The position numbers and the translations under genes are program-made. DNA of 64,000 nucleotides from Gammaproteobacteria bacterium (lineage in GTDB: Bacteria; Pseudomonadota; Gammaproteobacteria; Burkholderiales; Sulfuricellaceae), in assembly GCA_018824405.1 (NCBI GenBank), contig JAHJGO010000011.1, positions 109,783 through 173,782 on the forward strand, written 5' to 3'. The notes beneath the pieces are model-generated. The model made no database searches. It saw only the letters and a program-made list of their open reading frames with translations, and was not told the origin of the DNA. This document shows, piece after piece, positions 31,264-39,669 of this stretch (the stretch's first letter is position 1; each line of letters opens with the position of its first letter).

Positions 31264-31829
31264 AACAGGCTTAGGGCCATTTGTTCCAGCCAGGCAACGG
31301 GCAGCATCAGGATTAGTTGCCCAATCAGAATCAGCGCCAGGGGGGAGAGATCGACACCACCCATGGTGGGGATAAATCTTTGCAGAGGGCGCATGAAAGG
31401 ACGCACCAGGCTGCCGGCCAGGGCATTCATCCAGTGGTATGGCTGTACCCAGCTCAGAATGGCGCTGATAATGGTGATCCAGATCAGCAAGTTGACCCCT
31501 AGCCCCAGCAATTTGACCAAGGACAGGAAGGCGATGCCGCCGATTGATGCGGGAAAGCTTATGACGTGGCCGAGAAGCAGGAAAGTGGCCGTGACCAGGA
31601 CTAGTTGCGTTATCCATGCCGCCACCAGCGATGCCCAGTCCAATCCCAGTGCGCCGGGTATGATACGGCGCAACGGCTTGACGGCGAAGTCGGTTGCCGC
31701 CAGCAGGAACTGTCCCACGGGGCTGCGAAATGGCGCGCGCATGAGCTGCATCTGGAAACGCAGCAAAAATGCAGCAGCAACCAGCGTCAGCAGCGTATTG
31801 AGCAAAAAAAGCAGGGCCTGATTCAGCAT
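31260..31829 (-). CDS. YggT family integral membrane protein
   Basis: A 189 aa inner-membrane protein consisting of two YggT domains, each with paired hydrophobic helices. The signature RFIPTMGGVDLSPLALIL occurs in the second copy, and the first copy has RRIIPGALGLDWASLVAAW. YggT proteins are implicated in cell division, shape and osmotic tolerance. It lies downstream of proC, the usual neighbour, and is coupled to the DUF167 gene. Confidence 0.9.
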   Translation of the reverse strand: MLNQALLFLLNTLLTLVAAAFLLRFQMQLMRAPFRSPVGQFLLAATDFAVKPLRRIIPGALGLDWASLVAAWITQLVLVTATFLLLGHVISFPASIGGIAFLSLVKLLGLGVNLLIWITIISAILSWVQPYHWMNALAGSLVRPFMRPLQRFIPTMGGVDLSPLALILIGQLILMLPVAWLEQMALSLF

Positions 31830-31878
31830 GATAAGGTCTCGTTAGTGAATCGTTTTGACGTGAGCTGGCGCCGAATTT

Positions 31879-32691
31879 TTATTCTTTCCCCAAGGCGTCG
31901 CCGAGTTCGCGCGAACGTTCGGCCGCGGCATGTATGGCCTGGATAATGGCGGGTTTCACGGATGATTCTTCCATGGCGCCCAGGGCGCGCTCGGTTGTGC
32001 CGCCCTTGGAAGTAACCCGTGCACGCAGGGTGGCGGCATCCTCTTCGCTGTGGCTGGCGAGTTGCGCTGCACCGAGGAAAGTTTGCCGGGTCAGCTTGCG
32101 AGCCTGCTGGGGAGAAAATCCAAGTTCCTCAGCCGCGGCCTGCATGGCTTCCATGAAATAGAAAACGTAGGCTGGGCCACTGCCGGAAACGGCGGTAATG
32201 CCGTCCATCTGCTTTTCGTCATCCAGCCACAAGGTCATGCCCACGGCCTGCAACACGGTTTCAGCCTGATTCCGCTGAAATTGCTCGACTTCCGGAAGGG
32301 CATAAAGACCGCTCATGCCGGCAGAAACCATGGCCGGGGTGTTGGGCATGCTGCGCACCAGTTGGCGATAGCCGCCCAGCCAGCGGCTGAGGTCTGCGGC
32401 GCGTACACCGGCAGCGATAGAAATGACCAGTTGCTGGCGCAGCAAGGGCGTCAGGGTAGACGCAACTTCGCGCAGCTGTTGAGGTTTCACGGCAAGGACG
32501 ATGACTTCGCTGGCGACTGCATTTGCGTCGATGGCACTATAAGTCTGCACCGGGTAGCGCGCCTGCAGGGCTTCTCGCGTTTCAGGCGAAACGTCGACCA
32601 CACGGATATGCGAGGCATCAAAACCTTGTGCGACAAGACCGCCGATCAGGGCGGAAGCCATGTTGCCGCCGCCAATGAAGCTGATATTCAT
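31879..32691 (-). CDS. proC: Pyrroline-5-carboxylate reductase
   Basis: Last step of proline synthesis, reducing pyrroline-5-carboxylate with NAD(P)H. The 270 aa protein has the N-terminal nucleotide-binding GGGNMASALIGGL (about 7-19) and the family signature in the C-terminal helical domain (LGAAQLASHSEEDAATLRARVTSKGGTTERAL; quoted here only as its positions about 207-238). It is first in the proC-yggT-DUF167-dynamin run. Confidence 0.95.
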   Translation of the reverse strand: MNISFIGGGNMASALIGGLVAQGFDASHIRVVDVSPETREALQARYPVQTYSAIDANAVASEVIVLAVKPQQLREVASTLTPLLRQQLVISIAAGVRAADLSRWLGGYRQLVRSMPNTPAMVSAGMSGLYALPEVEQFQRNQAETVLQAVGMTLWLDDEKQMDGITAVSGSGPAYVFYFMEAMQAAAEELGFSPQQARKLTRQTFLGAAQLASHSEEDAATLRARVTSKGGTTERALGAMEESSVKPAIIQAIHAAAERSRELGDALGKE

Positions 32692-32866
32692 GGTTGTTTG
32701 GGTCCGATGCTTTAAAATGAAGGAATTATAAGGCTAACCGTATTGGTGATGAAAATCTTTGGGCCATCCGCGCGCATAAGTGGTTTACAGCTCTGTCATA
32801 TGGGATTAAAGTAATGAAAAATCCTGACGTTATAGAATACAGTTAAGAATAAATGGAGGACTGGCT

Positions 32867-33796
32867 ATGAGAACGAAATGGTTTATAGCCTGCTTGCTGC
32901 TTTCTTCCTCGATCGCAGTGGCGGAACCGGCCCACAAAAAAACAAGTTACAGCAAGACCGGCAAGGCAAAAGCAGTCAAAGTGACCAGAACGGTCAAGCC
33001 CGTAAAAATGCATGCGGCGGCTGAAGATGGAAATTTGCATCTGGGATCCGCGGTGGCCATGATTGTCGATCAAAAAAGTGGCGAGACCCTTTTTTCACGC
33101 AACGCAGCCAACCAAGCGCCGATCGCTTCAATCACCAAGCTCATGACCGCGATGGTGGTGCTGGATGCCGGCCTCAGCATGGATGAGGCGATCACCATCA
33201 GCGAAGCGGATGTGGATTCGCTGCGCAATTCAGGATCCCGTCTACGGGTGGGAACGACTCTGACGCGGCAGGAAACCCTGCATCTTGCTCTGATGTCTTC
33301 GGAAAATCGCGCTGCTGCCGCGCTGGCTCGGACCTATCCGGGTGGGACTGCACAATTTGTCGCAGCGATGAACCGTAAGGCGGTAGAACTGGGCATGCGT
33401 CAGACCCATTTCGTGGATTCAACTGGCCTGCATAGCGAGAACGTGTCCACCGCAGAAGATCTGGTGAAAATGGTCAGGGCCGGCTATCACTACGATCAGA
33501 TTCGTCAGATGAGCACTTCCGAGAATTACGACGTGGTGAATGACAACGGACATCGTATTCCGTATAAGAATACCAACGCGCTGGTGAAGAGTCCTGCCTG
33601 GGATATCGGCCTGTCCAAAACCGGTTTCATCAATGAGGCAGGTCGCTGCCTGGTGATGCAGGCGCAGATCGCCAGCCGGCCGGTCATCATCGTGCTGCTG
33701 GATTCCGCGGGTAAATTCACCCGTATTGCTGACGCCAATCGCATCAAGAAATGGCTTGAGTCCAGCCGCCCCATTCTAGCCGCACACCTTGGCTAA
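32867..33796 (+). CDS. pbpG: D-alanyl-D-alanine endopeptidase (PBP7-type)
   Basis: Periplasmic low-molecular-weight penicillin-binding protein that cuts peptide cross-links in peptidoglycan. The 309 aa protein has a signal peptide (1-19), a basic Lys-rich linker (23-48), then the serine-peptidase S11 triad: Ser88-x-x-Lys91 in ASITKLM, Ser145-Glu-Asn147, and Lys251-Thr-Gly253. It starts 10 bases after a GGAGG ribosome-binding site. A 5-base-stem hairpin with a short T run (33799-33817) follows. The gene stands alone between divergent proC and the MFS transporter. Confidence 0.9.
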   Translation: MRTKWFIACLLLSSSIAVAEPAHKKTSYSKTGKAKAVKVTRTVKPVKMHAAAEDGNLHLGSAVAMIVDQKSGETLFSRNAANQAPIASITKLMTAMVVLDAGLSMDEAITISEADVDSLRNSGSRLRVGTTLTRQETLHLALMSSENRAAAALARTYPGGTAQFVAAMNRKAVELGMRQTHFVDSTGLHSENVSTAEDLVKMVRAGYHYDQIRQMSTSENYDVVNDNGHRIPYKNTNALVKSPAWDIGLSKTGFINEAGRCLVMQAQIASRPVIIVLLDSAGKFTRIADANRIKKWLESSRPILAAHLG

Positions 33797-33831
33797 TGCC
33801 CTGTTAATTCAGGGTTTCTGATGCCAGCCTG

Positions 33832-35127
33832 GTGTTGACCTTGTCTCAGCGGCGCGCCATGCGCCGCTTTCGCTGGATAGCCTTTACCCTCCTGATTCTG
33901 GCCTACGTGCTGGCCTTTTTTCATCGCATGGCGCCAGCAGCGATTGCCGGCGAACTCCAGCTCGCCTTCAATGCCAGCGGCGCCGCCCTGGGTGTGCTGG
34001 CAGCAAGCTATTTCTACATTTACACTCTGATGCAGATACCTACCGGCGTGCTGGTGGATACTCTGGGCGTGCGCAAAATCGCCACGCTTGGCGGACTGGT
34101 GGGCGGCGCAGGGTCCATGCTGTTTGCTTATGCGGATACGCTTGGTGAGGCTTCACTAGGGCGTTTGCTGGTTGGGCTTGGGGTTTCCGTGATGTTTATT
34201 TCCATCATGAAACTCAATGCAGTGTGGTTTCACGACCGGCATTTCGGCACGGTTGGCGGCCTGACCATCCTGCTGGGAAATCTTGGTTCGGTGCTGGCCG
34301 CTGCACCCTTGGTATGGGCGCTCAATTTCACTTCATGGCGCAGTATTTTCGCTGTTTTGGGCGTGATTTCCATCGTGCTGGGGGTGCTGACCTGGTCTTT
34401 GGTGCGCAATCATCCGGGTGACGCCGGCTTTCCTTCCATGCGTGAACTGGATGGCGAACTGCCACATGCGTTTCACTCCGGGCACTGGTACGACGGATTG
34501 GTGAAGGTCGTTAAGAATCGGGCTACCTGGCCCGGTTTCTGGCCCAATTTCGGCATCGGAGGCACCCTGTTTACCTTTGCCGGACTGTGGGCGGTGCCTT
34601 TTCTGCATGATGTTTATGGTATGTCGCGCGCACTCGCGGCTGGTCATACCTCCCTGTTGTTGGCTGGATTTGCGTTGGGTGCGTTGCTTACCGGGGTGAT
34701 TTCAGATCGGATTGGCCGTCGCCGCCCGGTCATGGTGGCGGGTATAGTGCTGTATCTATTGTGCTGGTTGCCGTGGCTGGGTCTGCTGCAGCTGCCCCTG
34801 GTCGCCAGCCTGGGATTGTTTTTCCTGATGGGATTGGGGGCGTCCGGCTTTACTCTGGCGTGGGCCGTGACCAAGGAAGTGAATCCTCCGGCCCTGTCAG
34901 GCATGGCTACCAGCGTGGTGAATACCGGCAGCTTTCTTGGCGCCGGCTTGCTGCAACCCCTGGTTGGCTGGGTGATGGATCTGGGCTGGGACGGCCAGAT
35001 ATCCGAAGGCGTGCGCGCATATGCCGGAGAAAACTACCGGATCGGATTGCTGCTGCTGTTTCTGTGCGCCCTGCTCGGGCTGCTCGGTGCGCTCAGATCC
35101 AGAGAGACTTTTTGTCGCTATAGTTGA
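33832..35127 (+). CDS. Major facilitator superfamily transporter
   Basis: A 431 aa polytopic membrane protein with twelve predicted helices and MFS signatures, such as the loop 2-3 motif DTLGVRKIATLGGLVGG (about 76-92) and the matching DRIGRRRPVMVAG in the second half (about 291-303). The substrate is not evident; the closest general type is the nitrate/sugar-phosphate-like anion-cation symporters. The GTG at 33832 gives a short cytoplasmic N-terminus. An in-frame ATG at 33859 is equally possible, since no strong ribosome-binding site distinguishes them. Confidence 0.82.
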   Translation: MLTLSQRRAMRRFRWIAFTLLILAYVLAFFHRMAPAAIAGELQLAFNASGAALGVLAASYFYIYTLMQIPTGVLVDTLGVRKIATLGGLVGGAGSMLFAYADTLGEASLGRLLVGLGVSVMFISIMKLNAVWFHDRHFGTVGGLTILLGNLGSVLAAAPLVWALNFTSWRSIFAVLGVISIVLGVLTWSLVRNHPGDAGFPSMRELDGELPHAFHSGHWYDGLVKVVKNRATWPGFWPNFGIGGTLFTFAGLWAVPFLHDVYGMSRALAAGHTSLLLAGFALGALLTGVISDRIGRRRPVMVAGIVLYLLCWLPWLGLLQLPLVASLGLFFLMGLGASGFTLAWAVTKEVNPPALSGMATSVVNTGSFLGAGLLQPLVGWVMDLGWDGQISEGVRAYAGENYRIGLLLLFLCALLGLLGALRSRETFCRYS

Positions 35128-35261
35128 CCTGTACATTCGCAAAGCAGAAATCTGTGCTCCAAAATGGATAAAGCTACCGCCGCAATCAAGAGTAAAGCCT
35201 GGCAGCTGACAAGTGCTTGCCATCATTGATTTTTTCGATCCTGTGCAGGAAATATGGAAGG

Positions 35262-35298
35262 TTGACTGCTTCGGGGGAGTCGATTTAGACTAAGTCTA
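35262..35298 (+). promoter_or_regulatory. Candidate promoter and operator of the RiPP cluster
   Basis: TTGACT (35262-35267) and TAGACT (35286-35291) form a sigma-70-like pair with an 18-base spacer. The -10 hexamer is the left arm of a perfect inverted repeat, TAGACT-A-AGTCTA (35286-35298). A dyad overlapping a -10 is a typical repressor or MerR-type operator position. It lies about 80 bases before the precursor-peptide ATG and is the best candidate control site of that operon. Confidence 0.5.
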
Positions 35299-35378
35299 CA
35301 GCCTGAGGAAATTCATGTATATTTACTCACGCTGTATCATCAATTTAACCCCCCTCATTTTTAAAAGTGGAGGCACAA

Positions 35379-35648
35379 ATGGCTAAAAATTCAATATTAA
35401 CCCTGGTTGCAAGCGCTGCTTTTGCAAGTTCCCTTTCGGTTGCCCACGCAGCAGAAAACCCCTTTGCCATGAAAAGTATGGAAAAGGGCTATATGGTTGC
35501 TGAATCTGGCGATAAGGCCAAGGAAGCCAAGTGCGGCGGTGACAAGAAGGCTGTTGAAGCCAAGTGCGGCGGCGACATGAAAGCCAAGGAAGCCAAGTGC
35601 GGTGGCAGCAAGAAGGCTGTCGAAGCCAAGTGTGGCGGCGCCAAGTAA
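35379..35648 (+). CDS. HvfA/bufferin-like RiPP precursor peptide with four EAKCGG repeats
   Basis: An 89 aa small protein. Residues 1-24 are a Sec signal peptide (cleavage after AHA), 25-48 a short leader-like segment, and 49-89 four near-identical 11-residue repeats with cysteines at exactly 52, 63, 74 and 85, each in EAKCGG. Alternate repeats differ (KAKEAKCGG versus [10 protein letters not shown]), showing a two-unit duplication. Secreted low-complexity peptides with EGKCG-type motifs encoded before DUF692 and DUF2063 genes are known substrates (HvfA, bufferins), in which cysteines become copper-binding oxazolone/thioamide or thiooxazole groups. The same modification here is inference. The GTGGAGG ribosome-binding site fixes the ATG. 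Confidence 0.85.
   Translation: MAKNSILTLVASAAFASSLSVAHAAENPFAMKSMEKGYMVAESGDKAKEAKCGGDKKAVEAKCGGDMKAKEAKCGGSKKAVEAKCGGAK
35513..35647 (+). repeat. Tandem 33-base repeat in the precursor gene
   Basis: Four consecutive 33-base units encode the EAKCGG repeats. Units 1 and 3 resemble each other, as do 2 and 4, so the array looks like a duplicated 66-base dimer. Synonymous differences (TGC/TGT, GGC/GGT) show it is not a very recent expansion. Confidence 0.8.
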
Positions 35649-35655
35649 AAACATA

Positions 35656-36507
35656 ATGGGTGCTTTCAGCATCCACGGTGCGGGCCTGGGCTTGAGGCGG
35701 GAGTTGATCCCCGCGCTCAAGGCCGGAGGCCCTTCCGTAATCGATTTTTTTGAGATTGCGCCCGAGAATTGGATTGACCTGGGTGGCGCCCTTGGCAAGG
35801 AGTTACGCTGGTTCTCCGAGCGTTATCCGCTGGTTTGTCATGGCCTGTCCCTTTCCCTGGGCGGCCCGTCTGCCCTGGATGAAGTGCTGCTGAAGCGCAT
35901 CAAGGCCTTCATGCGTCAGCATCGTATCGAGCTTTATACTGAACACCTTTCGTGGTGCAGCGATGACGGCCATCTTTATGACCTGCTGCCCATCCCTTTT
36001 ACCGAAGATGCTGTGAAGCATGTTGCAGCGCGCATCCGTCGTGCCCAGGATATTCTGGAGCAGCAAATCGCGGTGGAAAACGCGTCCTATTATGTCGCCG
36101 CGCCGATAAGCGAGATGAGCGAAATCGAGTTCATCCGCGCAGTGCTGGAGGAAGCGGATTGTCTGTTGCATCTGGACGTCAACAATATCTATGTCAACAG
36201 CGTCAATTTCGGCTTTGACGCGGGCGAATTTCTACGCGCCCTGCCAGCACAGCGGATTGCCTATATGCATACTGCCGGCCATCACCGCGAGGCGGATGAC
36301 CTGGTGGTCGACACCCATGGCGCCACCGTAATCGATCCGGTATGGGCGCTGCTGGATGAGGCGTATCAAGTCCACGGTGTTTTCCCCACCCTGCTGGAGC
36401 GCGATTACAACATCCCGCCGCTCGCTGAACTGGTGCCGGAAGTGGGGCGTATTGCAGCGTTACAGCAAAAATGGCAGCCACAGCGCACAGCTGTCCATCA
36501 TGGCTGA
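35656..36507 (+). CDS. DUF692 multinuclear iron oxidative enzyme (MNIO, HvfB/MbnB-like)
   Basis: A 283 aa TIM-barrel enzyme of the DUF692 family. Family members bind two or three irons and oxidise Cys residues in RiPP precursors using O2. Conserved ligand-type residues are visible: His62 (CHGLSLS), Glu96-His97 (TEHLSW), Glu141-Asn142 (VENASYY), Asp174-Asn176 (HLDVNN), His205 and His209 (MHTAGHH), Asp219-His221 (DTHG) and Glu248. It starts 7 bases after the precursor stop and overlaps the DUF2063 gene by 8 bases. This fits the precursor-MNIO-partner order. No key residue appears to be missing. Confidence 0.92.
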   Translation: MGAFSIHGAGLGLRRELIPALKAGGPSVIDFFEIAPENWIDLGGALGKELRWFSERYPLVCHGLSLSLGGPSALDEVLLKRIKAFMRQHRIELYTEHLSWCSDDGHLYDLLPIPFTEDAVKHVAARIRRAQDILEQQIAVENASYYVAAPISEMSEIEFIRAVLEEADCLLHLDVNNIYVNSVNFGFDAGEFLRALPAQRIAYMHTAGHHREADDLVVDTHGATVIDPVWALLDEAYQVHGVFPTLLERDYNIPPLAELVPEVGRIAALQQKWQPQRTAVHHG

Positions 36508-37273
36508 CGTCATCCCTGCGTTTCAGCGCTATCAGTACGACTTTGCGGCGCATATCCGCAACCCCAAAGCGCATCCCCGCCCGCAAGGCGTGCCGGTGAA
36601 ACGCATGAAGGTTTACAGCGAGCTGCTGTACAACAATCTCGAAGGTTTTCTGCTGGCCTGCTTTCCAGTGCTGCGCAAGGTGCTGGGCCAGCGGCGCTGG
36701 GGCAGGTTGGTGCGCGATTTTTTCGCCGATCACCGCAGCCATACCCCGATTTTCCGCCAGATACCGGAAGAGTTTGTGCTCTACCTCAAGGAAAAGCGCG
36801 GTCTGCGTGCTGGCGATCCGGTTTTTCTCGCCGACCTGGCGCATTACGAATGGGTCGAGCTGGCACTTTCTGTCTCTCCCCTGGAGATAGACTGGAGCGG
36901 TATCGAGCGTGATGGCGACATGCTGGCCGGGCAACCGGTTTTGAATCCGGTGCTGGCCTTGCTGCGCTACCCCTGCCCTGTTCACCTTATCGGGCCAAAA
37001 TTCAAACCGGCTCAGCAAGTTGAAGATACGCATATCCTGGTCTTTCGCGATCTCGACGATCAGGTACGTTTCACCGAGCTTAACCCGGTCAGTGCGCGCT
37101 TGGTGTCGTTGCTGCAGGAACAGTCAATTTCCGGCAAGGAGGCCTTGCTGCGCATTGCCGGCGAGTTGAACCACCCAGATTCCCAGGGGGTGGTCACCGC
37201 TGGCCATGCCATTCTGGCAAACCTGAAATCCGAACAGGCAATTCTTGGTATTTCAGCGCATTCAATGGGTTGA
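36500..37273 (+). CDS. DUF2063 RiPP partner protein (HvfC/MbnC-like)
   Basis: A 257 aa protein with the DUF2063 N-terminal helical domain (about 8-100: [39 protein letters not shown]) and a C-terminal domain resembling HvfC/MbnC partners. Such partners recognise the precursor and form a heterodimer with the DUF692 enzyme. The start ATG lies 8 bases inside the DUF692 gene, so the two are made in a coupled way. No DoxX-type membrane gene, often the fourth member of such clusters, follows; mscL is next after 64 bases. Confidence 0.9.
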   Translation: MADVIPAFQRYQYDFAAHIRNPKAHPRPQGVPVKRMKVYSELLYNNLEGFLLACFPVLRKVLGQRRWGRLVRDFFADHRSHTPIFRQIPEEFVLYLKEKRGLRAGDPVFLADLAHYEWVELALSVSPLEIDWSGIERDGDMLAGQPVLNPVLALLRYPCPVHLIGPKFKPAQQVEDTHILVFRDLDDQVRFTELNPVSARLVSLLQEQSISGKEALLRIAGELNHPDSQGVVTAGHAILANLKSEQAILGISAHSMG

Positions 37274-37337
37274 ATACGCCACCCTGGCGGGTGAAAAGCC
37301 GTTAATATCCTTTTAACAACAACAGGAGAATGTCGTT

Positions 37338-37742
37338 ATGAGCATGATCAAGGAATTCAAGGAATTTGCAGTCAAGGGAAATGTGGTGGACATGGCCGTC
37401 GGTATCATCATCGGCGCGGCTTTTGGAAAAATCGTTTCATCCTTTGTCGGCGACGTGATCATGCCACCCATCGGAGTGCTGCTGGGCGGGGTGGACTTTT
37501 CCAACCTGGCCTTTACCCTTAAGGAAGCGGAGGGCAGCGCGCCGGCGGTCGTCATCAGCTATGGTAAATTCCTCCAGACCGTTATTGATTTCACGATTAT
37601 CGCTTTTGCTGTGTTCATGGGAATCAAGGCGATTAATTCGCTAAAAAAACAGGAGGAAGCAGCCCCTTCCGCCCCAACCGCCCCTTCTGCGCAGGAAGTG
37701 CTGCTGGGTGAAATCCGCGATCTCCTGAAGGATCGCAAGTAA
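37338..37742 (+). CDS. mscL: Large-conductance mechanosensitive channel
   Basis: Inner-membrane emergency valve that opens on hypo-osmotic shock. The 134 aa protein has the N-terminal amphipathic [21 protein letters not shown], the first transmembrane pore helix ([21 protein letters not shown]), a periplasmic loop, the second helix ([17 protein letters not shown]) and a charged C-terminal helix. It has an AGGAGAATG ribosome-binding site and probably its own transcription unit between the RiPP cluster and the cytochrome operon. Confidence 0.95.
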   Translation: MSMIKEFKEFAVKGNVVDMAVGIIIGAAFGKIVSSFVGDVIMPPIGVLLGGVDFSNLAFTLKEAEGSAPAVVISYGKFLQTVIDFTIIAFAVFMGIKAINSLKKQEEAAPSAPTAPSAQEVLLGEIRDLLKDRK

Positions 37743-37764
37743 AACGCTCTCTGACCCGCCCCGG

Positions 37765-37797
37765 GTTAAGTTTCCCTTAAGAATCGGGCGCTACAGT
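37765..37797 (+). promoter_or_regulatory. PmrA/QseB-type box and promoter of the cytochrome operon
   Basis: The direct repeat GTTAAG-TTTCC-CTTAAG (37765-37781) fits the PmrA-family consensus of two YTTAAK half-sites separated by 5 bases. A TACAGT -10-like hexamer (37792-37797) begins 10 bases after the second half-site, as in PmrA-type promoters where the box replaces the -35. The operon downstream encodes a regulator of this family, so autoregulation is likely. Confidence 0.6.
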
Positions 37798-37828
37798 TCA
37801 CCTTACGTTGTTCATAAGGAGAACTGTA

Positions 37829-38239
37829 ATGACCCGATTTGCTTTTCTGTTTGCCGGCCTTTTCGTCTGTAGCGCGGCCCAGGCAGCCCCCCAGGATCTT
37901 CTCCAGAGCTATGCCGTTCAGGCAAAGCAGGAAAACCCCCAGTTTCAGGCTTTTTCAGCCGCCCGCGGCGAACAGCTTTATCACGCCAAGCGTACCCACA
38001 GCAGCGGCAAAATGCTGAGCTGCGCCAGCTGCCATACCGACAATCCCAAATCAGCAGGACGCCATGAAAAAACCGGAAAAGCCATCCAGCCGCTTGCGCC
38101 TATAGCCAACCGCGATCGCTTTGCCGATACCGCCAAGGTGGAAAAATGGTTCAAGCGCAACTGCCAGGATGTGCTGGAACGCGCCTGCTCAGTTCAGGAA
38201 AAAGGCGATTTTGTGACCTACCTGCTTTCGCTCAAATAG
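37829..38239 (+). CDS. DUF1924 c-type cytochrome
   Basis: A 136 aa periplasmic monoheme cytochrome c with a signal peptide (TRFAFLFAGLFVCSAAQA, cleavage near 19) and one heme-binding motif CASCH at 65-69. The C-terminal WFKRNCQDVLERACSVQEKGDFVTYL adds two extra cysteines. It fits DUF1924, a family seen with diheme cytochromes and cytochrome b561-like proteins. Longer in-frame starts exist, but the ATG at 37829 follows AAGGAGA. First gene of a five-gene operon; likely an electron carrier. Confidence 0.85.
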   Translation: MTRFAFLFAGLFVCSAAQAAPQDLLQSYAVQAKQENPQFQAFSAARGEQLYHAKRTHSSGKMLSCASCHTDNPKSAGRHEKTGKAIQPLAPIANRDRFADTAKVEKWFKRNCQDVLERACSVQEKGDFVTYLLSLK

Positions 38240-38248
38240 GAGAAAGAG

Positions 38249-38737
38249 ATGAAACGTTCACTGATTGTATTTACCCTGCTGCTTAGCGGCGCCGCCTGGG
38301 CAGATGGCAATGCGAACCTCGCGCCTGCCGTCAGCAACCTTAAATGGAAGACGGAATGCAGCGATTGCCATATGGCCTACCCCCCTGCCCTGCTGCCGGA
38401 GCGCTCGTGGCGCAAGATGATGGCCGGGCTGGGAAGCCACTTCGGCCAGGATGCCAGTCTGGATACGGCCACGGCAAAAGAGATCACTGATTATCTGGCC
38501 AACAATAGCGCGGAGCGGGCTGGAGGCAAACGGGCAAAAAAGGTGCTGGGCGCCCTCGGCCCCAATGAGGCACCGCAACGCATCAGCGAAACCGCCTGGT
38601 TTGTGCGCGAGCACGACGAGGTGGCGCCGCAAGTCTGGAAGCGCGCCAAAATCGGCAGCCCCGCCAATTGCAATGCCTGTCATCAGGGCGCCGAGCAGGG
38701 CAACTATGCCGAAAATCAAATCCGGATTCCGCGTTAA
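38249..38737 (+). CDS. Diheme cytochrome c (DHC family)
   Basis: A 162 aa periplasmic protein with a signal peptide (cleavage after AWA, about 18) and two c-heme motifs, CSDCH (37-41) and CNACH (141-145). The segment SWRKMMAGLGSHFGQDASLD between them is typical of the diheme cytochrome c family. Its C-terminal part (111-150) closely resembles the C-terminal tail of the next gene. It lies 9 bases after the DUF1924 gene. Confidence 0.88.
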   Translation: MKRSLIVFTLLLSGAAWADGNANLAPAVSNLKWKTECSDCHMAYPPALLPERSWRKMMAGLGSHFGQDASLDTATAKEITDYLANNSAERAGGKRAKKVLGALGPNEAPQRISETAWFVREHDEVAPQVWKRAKIGSPANCNACHQGAEQGNYAENQIRIPR

Positions 38738-38746
38738 GGAGGTGAT

Positions 38747-39619
38747 ATGAAGATCCTTGTATGGGATATACCCACCCGTCTTTTCCACTGGTTATTTGCC
38801 GGGGCGTTCACGCTTGCCTGGCTGACCTCAGATTCAGATAGCTGGCTCAACGTGCATGTTTTTTCCGGCTATCTGATGCTGAGCCTGCTTGGTTTCCGCC
38901 TGATCTGGGGTTTTATCGGCGGGCGTTATGCCCGTTTCACTTCTTTTCTCTACAACTGGAAGGAAGGTGTCGCGTATGTGCTGCAGGTAGTGACGGGCAA
39001 CGCCAAACGCCATATTGGACACAATCCGGCTGGCAGCTGGGCGATTTACCTGTTGCTGACGCTCGGCTTGCTGGCCGGCCTGAGTGGCATGATCACGCTG
39101 GGCGGACAGGAAGGCCAGGGTCCGCTTGCCCAATGGGTGCCCTACTGGGCCGGAGAGGCTTTCAAGGAGGTGCACGAGGCAGTCGCCAGCATCATGCTCG
39201 GCGTGGTCGTCCTGCATCTCGCCGGCGTGGCGCTGGAAAGCTGGCGCCACCGCGAAAACCTGCCGCGTGCAATGGTCACCGGCTTGAAGGACGGAACGCA
39301 AGGCGATGCCACTCCTTCGCGCCGCCTGCTCAGCGCACTGCTCTTGCTGGCGGCCATCGGCGCGGGCACGGTGTGGTATTTCTCCGGCGCGCCAATTACG
39401 GGCGGAGAACATGATGCGGGCTACAAAATCAGCCGTTCGATTGATTCACGTGAAACACCGCTGCGCATCACCGAAACCCCTTACTGGCAAGGCAAGCATC
39501 ACGACATTGCTGCGCAGGTGTGGAATCGGCCGCAGGTCGGTTCGCGCGCCAATTGTGTGGCCTGTCACCGGGATGCGGAGCTGAACGTGTTTGCCCCGGC
39601 AAAGCTGCCCCGTGCATAG
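38747..39619 (+). CDS. Cytochrome b561-type membrane protein fused to a C-terminal heme-c domain
   Basis: A 290 aa protein. The N-terminal part (about 1-190) is a four-helix cytochrome b561/Ni-hydrogenase type unit (VWDIPTRLFHWLFAG; further His in HVFSGYL, HEAVASIMLG and LHLAG). After a fifth hydrophobic segment (about 194-211) a periplasmic tail carries one c-heme motif, CVACH (270-274). The tail resembles the end of the preceding diheme cytochrome (RITETPYW versus RISETAWF; AAQVWNRPQVGSRANC versus APQVWKRAKIGSPANC). It probably passes electrons between the quinone pool and the periplasmic cytochromes. Direction and partners are unknown. Confidence 0.88.
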   Translation: MKILVWDIPTRLFHWLFAGAFTLAWLTSDSDSWLNVHVFSGYLMLSLLGFRLIWGFIGGRYARFTSFLYNWKEGVAYVLQVVTGNAKRHIGHNPAGSWAIYLLLTLGLLAGLSGMITLGGQEGQGPLAQWVPYWAGEAFKEVHEAVASIMLGVVVLHLAGVALESWRHRENLPRAMVTGLKDGTQGDATPSRRLLSALLLLAAIGAGTVWYFSGAPITGGEHDAGYKISRSIDSRETPLRITETPYWQGKHHDIAAQVWNRPQVGSRANCVACHRDAELNVFAPAKLPRA

Positions 39620-39669
39620 CCATATCTGATCGGTTAGACTGGCCGCCATGCTGACAACATTACAAAATC

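Noticed and set aside
35230-35285. An ECF promoter of the GGAAT-N17-CGTC type upstream of the RiPP precursor
   Set aside because: GGAAG and GTCG occur there, but neither the elements nor the spacing match the pair found at 47.2 kb.
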